64,000 nucleotides of DNA from the NCBI RefSeq assembly GCF_001591505.1, contig NZ_BCVA01000009.1, positions 1-64,000 on the forward strand, given 5' to 3'. This DNA is from Neobacillus niacini NBRC 15566. Its GTDB lineage: Bacteria; Bacillota; Bacilli; Bacillales; Cytobacillaceae. This document shows, piece by piece, positions 27,399-36,385 of the stretch. Made by a program: the position numbers and the translations under genes. Every line of letters starts with the position of its first letter. Within the stretch, counting starts at the first letter, position 1. The notes under the pieces are model-generated. The model worked only from the letters and a program-made list of their open reading frames with translations, was not told the origin of the DNA and searched no databases.

Positions 27399-28595
27399 AT
27401 GAAGCATTTTACCTATTTTTATGAAAATGAGCTTGAGGCTTTATTCTTTCAAAAGCCAATGGACTTTACCAAATATAGTGATCGGGAGCTTTTATCCTAT
27501 GGACTTGGTGCAACTCTATACATGCCGGCAACTCGTCCAAATATTCATCAAGATCTTCTTTCAAAAAAGCATGAAGGTCTAACTTCCCTTGTAATTGACC
27601 TAGAAGACGCCGTTGGTGATATGGAGGTTGAAAAAGCGGAAAGGCTGCTTGTTGAGGAACTCCTAAAATTAAAGGGTGAAATCAATAAAAAATATTTGAC
27701 CATTGACGACCTGCCTCTAGTGTTTATCCGTATTCGGAATATCGAGCAGCTTAAAAGAATCAAGGAACAATTAGGCGATGCTACCCAGTTGTTAACGGGG
27801 GTGGTTTTACCGAAATTTAATGCAGAGTCTGGTGGTGAATTATTAGCAGAGGTGGTTAGAATTCACAAAGACCACAAGCCTTTTTATGCCATGCCTATTC
27901 TGGAAAGTGATAAAATAATACATAAAGAAACAAGAATGACTGAATTAATGGCAATAAAAAATCTTCTTGACCGCTATAAGGAAAATATCTTAAATGTTCG
28001 AATTGGGGCTACAGATTTTTGTGGATTGTATGGAATTCGCCGAAGTGTGGATACCACTGTTTATGAGATTGCTGTTTTACGAGATTGCATAACAGATATT
28101 ATAAATGTTTTCCAACGTTCAGAAAGTCCTTATGTGATTTCAGGACCGGTCTGGGAGTATTTCTCATCTAAACCAAGGATGTTAAAACCGCAGCTTAGAC
28201 AGACTCCTTTTCGCGAACGATATGGGGATGATGGCTTGAAATGGCGGGCTGAATTAATTGACCAGAATATGGATGGTTTAATTAGAGAAGTGTTAATGGA
28301 TGTCGCTAATGGCCTTACAGGAAAAACTATTATTCATCCGACTCATATTAAAGCAGTGCAAGCACTTAACGTGGTAACATACGAGGAATATATTGACGCC
28401 TGTTCAATTGTTAATGCAAATCAAAGGGAAAATGGAGTGAGGAAAAGTAATTTTTCCAATAAAATGAATGAAGTTAAGCCTCATTTGTTTTGGGCGAAAA
28501 AGACCATTTTAAAATCTCAGCTTTACGGGGTGCTACATGAAGGATACACAAATATCGACCTTATCAAAAAAGACGTTTACGTATACAATTCTTGA
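27399..28595 (+). CDS. C-C bond lyase of TIM-barrel fold (HpcH/HpaI/CitE-like), ter module
   Basis: 398 residues. The TIM-barrel region shows SLVIDLEDAVGDMEV with metal-binding acidic residues, FIRIRNIEQ, the LPKFNAES strand and PILESDKI, in the order of citrate lyase beta subunit and malyl-CoA lyase relatives. The family (Pfam C-C_Bond_Lyase) is found almost only in ter gene clusters. It is thought to act in making or breaking down a nucleoside-like metabolite; the substrate is unknown. The ATG has AAAGGAG nine bases upstream. The next gene overlaps its last 59 bases. Confidence 0.82.
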   Translation: MKHFTYFYENELEALFFQKPMDFTKYSDRELLSYGLGATLYMPATRPNIHQDLLSKKHEGLTSLVIDLEDAVGDMEVEKAERLLVEELLKLKGEINKKYLTIDDLPLVFIRIRNIEQLKRIKEQLGDATQLLTGVVLPKFNAESGGELLAEVVRIHKDHKPFYAMPILESDKIIHKETRMTELMAIKNLLDRYKENILNVRIGATDFCGLYGIRRSVDTTVYEIAVLRDCITDIINVFQRSESPYVISGPVWEYFSSKPRMLKPQLRQTPFRERYGDDGLKWRAELIDQNMDGLIREVLMDVANGLTGKTIIHPTHIKAVQALNVVTYEEYIDACSIVNANQRENGVRKSNFSNKMNEVKPHLFWAKKTILKSQLYGVLHEGYTNIDLIKKDVYVYNS

Positions 28596-29874
28596 CAAAA
28601 TTAATGTTGACATTGAAGTAACGGCTAATCCATATCGGTTAACTCTTGAAGAACTGTTTATAATGGCAGCAAGAATTAATAAAAAACGGTCGTTTTTGTT
28701 TGTAAGTAAGGTTCTCGGAAAACATCTGCCTGTACAACCGCAAAAAGGTCTTTTAACAGCTGCTTTACTTGCAGCTAGATATGCTGAAAGTATAAAAAAT
28801 TTGAATTGTCCATTAATAGAGAGTTTGATCCATTCATTTGGTCAAAAAGAGACAGATTTTCAAAGTGTTTCTTTTATCCCTAAGTTTATAAACCCGGTTG
28901 TGATTGGATTTGCAGAGACGGCTACTTCACTTGGACACTCCTTTTTTGATTGTTTTGAAGAAGGAGAGTATTTTCACACAACAAGAGAAGAGATAGGCAA
29001 TCTAACACCTTTTATAACCTTTGAAGAAGAGCATTCACATGCTACCTCTCATCGCTGCTATATTCCGATAGACATGATTAATAATCAGCGAGAAATTATT
29101 TTAGTGGATGATGAAATGACCACTGGAAAAACGGCAATCAATATTATCCAATCGATACATTCGCAGTTTCCTAGGAAAGACTATACCGTTGTGTCAATAT
29201 TAGACTGGCGATCTGAGGAAAACAAACAACAATTTACACAACTTGAAAGAACACTTGGGATCAATATAAATGTCGTAAGCTTAATGAGCGGTAAGGTTCA
29301 TGTTAATGAGATTGAAATACTTAAACCAGTTGAGGATCAATCTAATGCACAGATAGGCATAAGTACAGAAGTGGAAGTATTTTCTTTATCCTCCTTTTTT
29401 GAGGAAGAATATGCTGAAACTGGAAATAAGACTAACTATATTAAGGGAACTGGCCGCTTTGGGATAGACAGCAATGCCAATGCTGGTCTTCATCAGAAAA
29501 TATTTAATGCAGCGGGAGTGTTGAGGCAGCACAGAAAGGGATCCAAAACATTATGTTTAGGGACCGGGGAATTCATGTATATTCCTATGAAATTGGCTGC
29601 TGCAATGGGTAAAAACGTCTTCTATCAATCTACCACTAGAAGTCCAATATATATTCAAAACATCGAAGGGTATGGGGCAAGATACGGCATAAGTTTTCCT
29701 AATCCTGAGGATCAGGATATTGCTAATTTTGTTTACAATATTCCTCCAGGTGAATACGATGAATTATTTGTATTATTTGAACGGAAAGTAGAGGCTGAAA
29801 AGCTTCAACCATTATTAAAACAAATGGAAACATTACAGTTAAAGTCGATCAAAATCGTCTTTTTCTCAGGATAA
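28537..29874 (+). CDS. Phosphoribosyltransferase-like protein with TRSP domain, ter module
   Basis: 445 residues. The N-terminal half is a type I PRTase fold with the PRPP motif IILVDDEMTTGKTA. The C-terminal half has the TRSP domain, with LGTGEFMYIPMKLA and the name-giving YQSTTRSPIY motif. Such PRTase_2-TRSP fusions occur in ter biosynthetic modules. The start at 28537 overlaps the lyase by 59 bases, unusually long for an operon overlap; later in-frame starts would lose conserved sequence. Product of the reaction unknown. Confidence 0.8.
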   Translation: MKDTQISTLSKKTFTYTILDKINVDIEVTANPYRLTLEELFIMAARINKKRSFLFVSKVLGKHLPVQPQKGLLTAALLAARYAESIKNLNCPLIESLIHSFGQKETDFQSVSFIPKFINPVVIGFAETATSLGHSFFDCFEEGEYFHTTREEIGNLTPFITFEEEHSHATSHRCYIPIDMINNQREIILVDDEMTTGKTAINIIQSIHSQFPRKDYTVVSILDWRSEENKQQFTQLERTLGININVVSLMSGKVHVNEIEILKPVEDQSNAQIGISTEVEVFSLSSFFEEEYAETGNKTNYIKGTGRFGIDSNANAGLHQKIFNAAGVLRQHRKGSKTLCLGTGEFMYIPMKLAAAMGKNVFYQSTTRSPIYIQNIEGYGARYGISFPNPEDQDIANFVYNIPPGEYDELFVLFERKVEAEKLQPLLKQMETLQLKSIKIVFFSG

Positions 29875-29890
29875 TAGGGGTGGTGATAGA

Positions 29891-31012
29891 ATGTCGATGA
29901 TAACCAATCAACCTGCTAAAATGGGAAGCTATTCTGAGGATGATGTTCTTTTTCTATTAAAGGATTTAAGTTCTATTCAGCTTGAAGACTCCACTGTGAA
30001 TCGTGAAATGAGAGTTCAATCTGGTCAGCATTATAGTGAATCATTGCCGATAGAATACCAGCCTCCAAAGGAATATGTGGATTTGTTTTGGAGTACTGCC
30101 AATGATTATAAATCAAAAGTCGCACTATGCGTGGGTATTGTGGCCGAGCAAATCTACCGAAATAAGGGTAATCAAGCCATCCTCGTATCTCTTGCCAGGG
30201 CAGGAACGCCGGTTGGAATTCTAATTAAAAGATATATTAAATTCCGCTACGGCATATCTTTACCTCATTATAGTGTCTCCATTATCCGTGATAGAGGTAT
30301 CGACGAGAATGCACTACATTATATCCTTAAAAATCACCCAGAGGGTAACATTCAGTTCGTGGATGGCTGGACAGGAAAAGGGGCCATTTCACTCGAATTA
30401 ACAAAGGCGTGCGGAGAATTTTATGAAAAATATCATATACAGCTTGATGATCAACTTGCAGTCATTGCCGACCCTGGACAATGTACGACGCTTTTTGGAA
30501 CGAGAGAAGACTTTCTCATTCCAAGTGCTTGTTTAAATTCGACCGTCTCTGGCCTTGTAAGCCGAACGGTATTAAACACCAATTATATTGGGAAAAACGA
30601 TTTCCATGGAGCAAAGTATTACCGTGAGCTTCTTCCAAGCGATGTATCAAATGATTTTATTGAGTTAATTGCTGGTGAATTTTCCGCCATCAGCCAAGAA
30701 GCAGGGAAAACCGCTTTACAAAAGGTATACGAGGAATTGAATGCAGAATTTGCAGGTATGCAGGATGTTAAAACCATCCAAGCTGAATATGAAATAGGAA
30801 GCACGAATTATATCAAACCAGGCGTCGGTGAAACAACAAGAGTACTGCTTCGAAGAGTCCCATGGAAAATCCTCATGCGCGATCCTTCAAGTCCTTATGT
30901 GAGACATATTCTCATGCTTGCTGAGGAAAAAGGAGTAGAGGTAGAGATATATCCTAGAATGAATTATTTGTGTATGGGGTTAATTAAATCGGTTAAGGAG
31001 ATTAGTAAATGA
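29891..31012 (+). CDS. StiP-type PRTase-like protein with C-terminal PELOTA domain
   Basis: 373 residues. The N-terminal 270 residues match the StiP/PRTase_1 family: LARAGTPVGILIKRY, PHYSVSIIRDRGIDENAL, VDGWTGKGAISLEL. The last 90 form a PELOTA_1 domain (TRVLLRRVPWKILMRD...), an RNA-binding-like fold. Databases often call the first domain a cysteine protease, but the PRTase-like VDGWTGKGA motif makes a nucleotide-handling role equally plausible. It follows the TRSP gene by 16 bases and is coupled by ATGA to the HAD gene. Confidence 0.8.
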   Translation: MSMITNQPAKMGSYSEDDVLFLLKDLSSIQLEDSTVNREMRVQSGQHYSESLPIEYQPPKEYVDLFWSTANDYKSKVALCVGIVAEQIYRNKGNQAILVSLARAGTPVGILIKRYIKFRYGISLPHYSVSIIRDRGIDENALHYILKNHPEGNIQFVDGWTGKGAISLELTKACGEFYEKYHIQLDDQLAVIADPGQCTTLFGTREDFLIPSACLNSTVSGLVSRTVLNTNYIGKNDFHGAKYYRELLPSDVSNDFIELIAGEFSAISQEAGKTALQKVYEELNAEFAGMQDVKTIQAEYEIGSTNYIKPGVGETTRVLLRRVPWKILMRDPSSPYVRHILMLAEEKGVEVEIYPRMNYLCMGLIKSVKEISK

Positions 31013-31809
31013 TAATTGCATCGGATCTTGACCGCACACTGATGTATTCTGATCGAGCAATTGAAGAATTCGGAATGCCAGAGAATCTTGTGTTAAAGCC
31101 AGTTGAAATGAATCAGGGAAAATGGGCAGGATATATGACACAAGCTGCTTTTTCAATATTGAAAGAAGTGAACCAGCACAGCTTGTTTATACCGGTTACA
31201 ACAAGAACAACAGAACAATTTAAACGTTTTGTCATTTTTGAAAAAGAAATACCATTGTCCTATGCGATTACGACAAATGGAGCACATATTTTGTATAATG
31301 GGGAACCTTTAAAAGAGTGGTCTGAACAATTAATGTTTCAGTTGAAAAATGGAAGTGCAGCTGAGGAAGAGTTACTCCTTGCGTTAGAAATGGCTGGAAT
31401 TATGTTGGATGGGGAAAGAAAGCAGGCTGATAACCTATTTTTTTACTATATTTTAAACTGTCTTCCGACCCCATCAGAACTCACAGAAATTCGTGGGCTT
31501 ACAGCCAAATATGGATGGAAAATGAGCCTTCAGGGGAGAAAACTCTATTTTATTCCAACTGCCATTAGCAAAGGGAAGGCACTTGAGTTTATTTGTAACC
31601 GAGAAGGAATGGAAGCAATGGCGGGCGCAGGTGATTCTATTTTAGACTGGGATTTTATAAAGAATTGCCGCTATCGATTCGTCCCAAGTCATGGAGAGCT
31701 CCTTAAAGTGAAGGGACCAGCTGATGTCACGCTGACAAACCAGCTCGGTGTTGCTGCTGGTGAAGAAATACTCCAGCATTTCCTAAAGGCTTTAACACTC
31801 AGTATTTAA
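31009..31809 (+). CDS. HAD-family phosphatase, ter module
   Basis: 266 residues, ATGA overlap with the StiP-type gene. The catalytic motif ASDLDRTLMYSD is at the N-terminus; TTRTTEQF gives motif II, KGKAL motif III and AGAGDSILDWDF motif IV. The cap is of the Cof/sucrose-phosphatase type (C2). In ter clusters this phosphatase is held to remove phosphate from the module's sugar- or nucleoside-phosphate intermediate. Exact substrate unknown. Confidence 0.82.
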   Translation: MIIASDLDRTLMYSDRAIEEFGMPENLVLKPVEMNQGKWAGYMTQAAFSILKEVNQHSLFIPVTTRTTEQFKRFVIFEKEIPLSYAITTNGAHILYNGEPLKEWSEQLMFQLKNGSAAEEELLLALEMAGIMLDGERKQADNLFFYYILNCLPTPSELTEIRGLTAKYGWKMSLQGRKLYFIPTAISKGKALEFICNREGMEAMAGAGDSILDWDFIKNCRYRFVPSHGELLKVKGPADVTLTNQLGVAAGEEILQHFLKALTLSI

Positions 31810-32051
31810 CTATCTTTAATATATGGGTAAAAGAAGTAAAAATAGATTGAACAAAACAGAGTAAAAGAACCACAAAAAAATAAAATAGACATACTAATAC
31901 TGGCAAGAACGGGAGAAAGAAACAGAGTAAAAAGTAAGCATAACCAGAACAAATCGATCATAACGAAGGTTTTCGACACCATTAAATTCATAATGATACT
32001 TAATTCCTCGCTAACATCTTCCATTCTTGGCCGCTTATATAAAAACCTCAT
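31806..32051 (-). CDS. Possible small two-helix membrane protein, 81 aa
   Basis: Minus-strand ORF in the gap between the HAD gene and yceG. A GTAGGTG site stands about five bases before the ATG. The product begins basic (MRFLYKRPRMEDV) and then has two strong hydrophobic segments (about residues 30-52 and 53-75). I do not recognise it. Alternatively the gap is non-coding and the ORF is chance; the hydrophobic pattern and ribosome site favour a gene only weakly. Confidence 0.4.
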   Translation of the reverse strand: MRFLYKRPRMEDVSEELSIIMNLMVSKTFVMIDLFWLCLLFTLFLSPVLASISMSILFFCGSFTLFCSIYFYFFYPYIKDS

Positions 32052-32162
32052 TTAGTCACCTACTTATATCTAAGTACTCAATCATATGTAAGGACAAGGA
32101 AAAAGGTGAAAAGTGAGTAAATTACTTAGGGGAGAAATGAACTGCTTTTTTCTACATAGTAA

Positions 32163-32190
32163 TGAAACATTTTACGATTACTTTCGTATA
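32163..32190 (+). promoter_or_regulatory. ECF sigma (SigW/M/X-type) promoter before yceG
   Basis: TGAAAC at 32163-32168 and CGTATA at 32185-32190, spacer 16 bases, with the same -35, -10 and spacer length as the promoter at 25838. It gives a leader of about 100 bases to the yceG ATG. A TATGAT at 32218-32223 might be a second, weaker -10 box. Confidence 0.82.
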
Positions 32191-32298
32191 AACAATGAAC
32201 CAATTTTTTAACTGTGATATGATGGTAAAGAATACCCTTACATAATTTTACTGTGACGTACAAAAAATCTTTCGCTTTTATGAGGGAAGGGATTATGA

Positions 32299-33936
32299 AT
32301 GAATTTACCATACAACCAAATGAATGTTCGACCCGTATCCCTTACATTTGAAAATTGGCTTGATATGCTGAAAATGCCCCTGTCAGAACGCCCAGGATTT
32401 TCAATTGAGCAGGGAAGTATACAGATTGGTCAAGTACTAGCGAAATTCCTTGGAATTCCAATTGATAGTGATGAGTACTATAACCAGCTTTTTGATTATG
32501 TGTCTTCCGCTGAAAGTCGCTTACATTTATTAAGTGAAGAATCACTAAATAAAAACATGGATAATCAGCATTTTCAATCGATTCAAAAGGTATTGAATAT
32601 CAGTCAAGAACAGAAGCTTTCAATCAATCGATTCACCGCTTTTCTTGATGGTGAACGGCTGTTGTATAAGTCAAGTATCCCAGCTATTCATCGAAAAGTA
32701 AGGGAAGCGATGATCAGCACGCTCGAACTTTTTGCCCAGCGCGAAAAGGACGGGTTAAAAAATCACGAACTAAGAAGGGTTTTAGTTGACGTCATTAAAT
32801 GGTCGATGAACCACTTAAATCCTTTATTAGATACCATTGATCTTAAAAAGGAATTGCCTAAATTCTTATGGTACGGCGATATGAAAAGAAGTCAGCCTTA
32901 TTTTCTGTATTATTTAATGAAACTTGGCTGCGATTTAGTTATCTTTCATCCTGAAGGCAAGGATGTTTTACATGGGTATCTAGATGAGGAAATTTTTACG
33001 CACCATTATCCAAATAAACAACAAGCGGAACCATTTCCTAAAGAGAAAAGAAATCGTCAAACCACTGTTGCTTATCGTGCCTCAAGAGAGATTGAGACGA
33101 TTCTTAATCAGGAAGGTTCAGGTTTATATAAACCGTGGCAATTAAGGGAATATACTCCATCTTCAATTACCTTAAAAACAACCTATGATGAATTATTTAT
33201 ACTCGGAAAAGAAATGGCAATGGTTCGGCCCGGCTTTGAAGTAGAGAATGGACAAGTCAAAATTCCTTCCCTGTTTGCTAAAATACAGGGTGTAAGTAAA
33301 AATCGTAAAGAGTATTGGGACCGAATTCAAAACCTTATAGAATTCGAACACAGTATGCTGATTCGCCAATTACCTTTTACATGGTCAAGCTCGAATGATT
33401 TTCGCTTTCACTACCGGAACGCACTTGGCAGAGATGGATTGTTGAACCCGGAAATGATGTTGCAGGCACATTATTGGCCGTATTCATTCTTACCGACTGG
33501 GTTACAAAAGGGGATTGCGAATGCGATTCGACGAATTTGTGAGCGTCCGGGTTTAAAGTCTTTACCTGGGGAAAGCATGGAAGAGGTAAGCATTTATTTA
33601 TTTAGTCAGGCTATGTTTACCCCAAAGGAAATTATCCAGTTGATGGAGAAATTTGATTATTCACAGCATGTGCCAAAGTTAATCATTTATAACAATGAAT
33701 GCCGCGGTATGTTATCAAGATCAGACGCTGCCCTTATCCTGCTATTAAACCAATTTGGTATTGATATTATCGTATATAATCCGCCAGGCCATAATGATAT
33801 TGAAAATTTCCTTAATGAAAATCTATTTGATACGCACTGGCTTGAGGATGTGGTTTTTGAATTAGAGTATAAAGAACCTTTCAAACTCAAAAGAAAGTTC
33901 TTTCAAGGAATTATAAAAAATTTAAGGGGAGATTAA
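32299..33936 (+). CDS. yceG: YceG-type component of the ter biosynthetic module
   Basis: 545 residues, close to the 537 of B. subtilis YceG. No membrane helix. It is rich in aromatic and charged residues, with conserved-looking blocks KFLWYGDMKRSQPYFLYYL and KLIIYNNECRGMLSRSDAAL. The family (Pfam YceG_bac) is defined only by its presence in ter modules; no enzyme activity is known. It starts the second ECF-driven unit and is followed after three bases by the TelA-like gene. Confidence 0.88.
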   Translation: MNLPYNQMNVRPVSLTFENWLDMLKMPLSERPGFSIEQGSIQIGQVLAKFLGIPIDSDEYYNQLFDYVSSAESRLHLLSEESLNKNMDNQHFQSIQKVLNISQEQKLSINRFTAFLDGERLLYKSSIPAIHRKVREAMISTLELFAQREKDGLKNHELRRVLVDVIKWSMNHLNPLLDTIDLKKELPKFLWYGDMKRSQPYFLYYLMKLGCDLVIFHPEGKDVLHGYLDEEIFTHHYPNKQQAEPFPKEKRNRQTTVAYRASREIETILNQEGSGLYKPWQLREYTPSSITLKTTYDELFILGKEMAMVRPGFEVENGQVKIPSLFAKIQGVSKNRKEYWDRIQNLIEFEHSMLIRQLPFTWSSSNDFRFHYRNALGRDGLLNPEMMLQAHYWPYSFLPTGLQKGIANAIRRICERPGLKSLPGESMEEVSIYLFSQAMFTPKEIIQLMEKFDYSQHVPKLIIYNNECRGMLSRSDAALILLLNQFGIDIIVYNPPGHNDIENFLNENLFDTHWLEDVVFELEYKEPFKLKRKFFQGIIKNLRGD

Positions 33937-33939
33937 CTA

Positions 33940-35037
33940 GTGAATCTACCACAAAATCAATCTGCAAACTTAATGACAGAGGAAACACTAAGTGAAGCAA
34001 AGATTTCAGACATTAAGCTTGCCCTCAGGAAGGAAACAGAAGTTCAGAACCTCGCAAGGTCTATAGATGAGCGAGACCAAATAAAAATTTTGGAGTTTGG
34101 GAAAGAGCCTGCTGTGCAAATCTCCCGTTTCTCTGATCAAATCTTAGGTAATATGCGGACGACAAAGGTTGAGGATTCTGGTGAGCTTCTTAAGCAGCTC
34201 ACCAGAATAATGGATAAATTCGACCCAAAGGACTTTCAAAAAACTTCAACTGGATTTTTCGGAAAGCTCTTCAAAAAGGGTGAAAAGATGATTGAAAAGG
34301 TCTTTGGAAAGTACCAAACCATGGGCTCTGAAATTGATAAGGTATACGTGGAAATATCCAAGTATCAGCATGAAATGGTTGATTCAACCAAAATGCTAGA
34401 GCAAATGTATGAGCAAAATTATCAATACTATCTGACCCTTGAAAAGTATGTGGTTGCAGGTGAAATGAAGGTTGAAGAACTTAAAAACAATCAGCTGCCG
34501 CAGCTCGAAGCACGTGTTGCTGCAGGTGATCAGATTGCTTCGATGCAATTGGATACGTTGAGAAATTCGATTGAAGCTTTAGAGCAGCGAATTTATGACC
34601 TTGAAATGGCAAAGATGGTATCATTGCAGACAGCACCGCAAATCCGCTTGCTGCAACGGGGAAATACAAAGTTGATTGGAAAAATTAATTCTGCTTTCGT
34701 AACAACAATTCCAATCTTTAAAAACGGGCTCATTCAGGCGGTTGCTGCAAAAAGACAAAAGCTTGTTGCTGATTCGATGAGTGAACTCGATCGGCGTACC
34801 AATGAAATGCTACTGAAAAATGCCCAAAACATTTCAAAGCAAAGCACAGATATAGCAAGACTTGCAGGAGGTCCAAGCATCAAAATCGAAACCATCGAAG
34901 AATCCTGGAACATTATTATTAAAGGAATGCAGGAAACAAGAGCCATCGAAGAAGAAAACAAACGCCTGCGCGTTGAAGGAACAAAACGTCTAGAACAACT
35001 GCAGGACAACTTTAAAAAATTGAAACAACAATACTAA
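33940..35037 (+). CDS. yceH: TelA/YceH family toxic anion resistance protein
   Basis: 365 residues, GTG start with AAGGGGAG upstream. Almost entirely alpha-helical, with long coiled coils around residues 130-240 and 310-365. TelA blocks are present: FGKLFKKGEKMIEKVFGKY and QTAPQIRLLQRGNTKLIGKI. B. subtilis YceH is 363 aa. TelA-type proteins help cells resist tellurite, colicins and cell-wall antibiotics and are thought to work at the membrane through coiled-coil assemblies. It directly follows yceG. Confidence 0.92.
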   Translation: MNLPQNQSANLMTEETLSEAKISDIKLALRKETEVQNLARSIDERDQIKILEFGKEPAVQISRFSDQILGNMRTTKVEDSGELLKQLTRIMDKFDPKDFQKTSTGFFGKLFKKGEKMIEKVFGKYQTMGSEIDKVYVEISKYQHEMVDSTKMLEQMYEQNYQYYLTLEKYVVAGEMKVEELKNNQLPQLEARVAAGDQIASMQLDTLRNSIEALEQRIYDLEMAKMVSLQTAPQIRLLQRGNTKLIGKINSAFVTTIPIFKNGLIQAVAAKRQKLVADSMSELDRRTNEMLLKNAQNISKQSTDIARLAGGPSIKIETIEESWNIIIKGMQETRAIEEENKRLRVEGTKRLEQLQDNFKKLKQQY

Positions 35038-35079
35038 TTGATTGTTAACTATAAAAATTTTATTTATGAGGTGAAAGTT

Positions 35080-35706
35080 ATGGCTATAAGCTTACAAAAA
35101 GGTCAAAGAGTAGATTTAACAAAAGGGAATCCAGGACTATCTAAAATCATGGTAGGTTTAGGCTGGGACCCAGTTCAAAGCGGTAAGAGCGGAGGCGGCG
35201 GTCTCTTTGGCGGATTGTTTGGCGGCGGAGGAGCAGGCGGCGGTGCTAATGTAGACTGTGATGCTTCTGTTATTATGCTAGGTGCAAATGATAAGATTCA
35301 AAACAACAATGACGTTATCTACTTTGGTAATTTGAAAAGCAAAGACGGCAGCGTTCAGCATTCTGGAGACAACTTAACAGGTGATGGAGACGGTGATGAC
35401 GAGCAAGTAATGGTAGAACTAAGCCGAGTTCCAGCTAATGTTCAGAAACTTGTATTTGTTGTTAACATCTATGATTGTGTAAAAAGAAAACAGCACTTCG
35501 GGATGATTCGTAATGCTTTTATTCGAGTGGTGAATCCATCCAATGGTCAAGAAATGATTCGTTATAACCTATCAGATGATTACAGCGGCAAAACATCTTT
35601 AGTGGTTGGCGAAATTTACCGACACAACACAGAGTGGAAATTTGCAGCTGTTGGAACTGGTACAAACGCTGCAAGCTTAAGTGAAGTAGTGCGTTCTTAT
35701 TCTTAA
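35080..35706 (+). CDS. TerD family protein with glycine-rich insertion (second copy)
   Basis: 208 residues from the ATG at 35080 (GAGGTG site). TerD fold as in the first copy: [44 protein letters not shown]. The usual GGxDFDLDxS metal-binding motif is replaced by a glycine-rich stretch of about 20 residues (GGGGLFGGLFGGGG...) followed by NVDCDAS, so one Ca2+ ligand set is changed and a cysteine is introduced. Similar Gly-rich TerD/TerX-like proteins occur in other ter clusters. It follows yceH by 42 bases. Confidence 0.9.
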   Translation: MAISLQKGQRVDLTKGNPGLSKIMVGLGWDPVQSGKSGGGGLFGGLFGGGGAGGGANVDCDASVIMLGANDKIQNNNDVIYFGNLKSKDGSVQHSGDNLTGDGDGDDEQVMVELSRVPANVQKLVFVVNIYDCVKRKQHFGMIRNAFIRVVNPSNGQEMIRYNLSDDYSGKTSLVVGEIYRHNTEWKFAAVGTGTNAASLSEVVRSYS

Positions 35707-35765
35707 TCTTTAGGGAACAGGCTTTGCTTGTTCCTCTACTATTACGTTCTGAAGAGGTGAGGTAG

Positions 35766-36344
35766 TTGGGCATCAATTTATCTAAAGGACAAAGAATTGA
35801 TCTTACAAAAACAAATCCAGGACTAACAAAGGCTGTTATCGGGCTGGGATGGGATACAAACCGCTATCATGGCGGTCAAGATTTCGACCTTGACGCCTCT
35901 GCATTTTTAACCGATGCCAATGGACGGGTGACTCAAGACCTAGACTTTATTTTCTATAATAATTTAGCTCATTCCTCTGGAGGAGTAGAGCATACAGGTG
36001 ATAACCGCACAGGTGAGGGTGACGGGGACGACGAGCAGATAAGAATTGATTTCAGCAAGGTTCCTCCACATGTACACCGTATTGCGATTGCTGTAACGAT
36101 TCACGAAGCAGACGCTCGGAACCAAAATTTTGGACAGGTTTCTAATGCATTCGCCCGGTTGTTTGATGAAGAAACCAATCGTGAAATTCTCCGTTTTGAC
36201 CTTGGTGAGGACTTCTCGGTGGAAACAGCTGTCGTTATCTGTGAGCTTTATCGTCACAACGGCGAATGGAAATTCAACGCCATTGGAAGTGGATTTTCAG
36301 GAGGATTAGCTGCACTTTGCCGGAATTATGGGTTAGAAGTATAG
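35766..36344 (+). CDS. TerD family calcium-binding stress protein (third copy)
   Basis: 192 residues, TTG start behind GAGGTGAGG. It keeps all standard TerD motifs: [40 protein letters not shown] and [15 protein letters not shown]. It closely parallels the first copy, suggesting gene duplication within the island. A hairpin (GGGAACAGG...TTGTTCC, about 35713-35734) with no T-run separates it from the second copy. Last gene of the ter island. Confidence 0.93.
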   Translation: MGINLSKGQRIDLTKTNPGLTKAVIGLGWDTNRYHGGQDFDLDASAFLTDANGRVTQDLDFIFYNNLAHSSGGVEHTGDNRTGEGDGDDEQIRIDFSKVPPHVHRIAIAVTIHEADARNQNFGQVSNAFARLFDEETNREILRFDLGEDFSVETAVVICELYRHNGEWKFNAIGSGFSGGLAALCRNYGLEV

Positions 36345-36353
36345 AGTTTGTCG

Positions 36354-36385
36354 GAAAATCTGTCCTATTCGGGCAGATTTTCTTT
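36354..36385 (+). terminator. Terminator of the ter island
   Basis: GAAAATCTGTCC / GGGCAGATTTTC stem, one mismatch, followed by TTTG. Ends the second transcription unit. Confidence 0.75.

Noticed and set aside
32126-32311. 61-codon minus-strand ORF
   Set aside because: It covers the yceG leader and the ECF promoter and lacks a convincing ribosome site.
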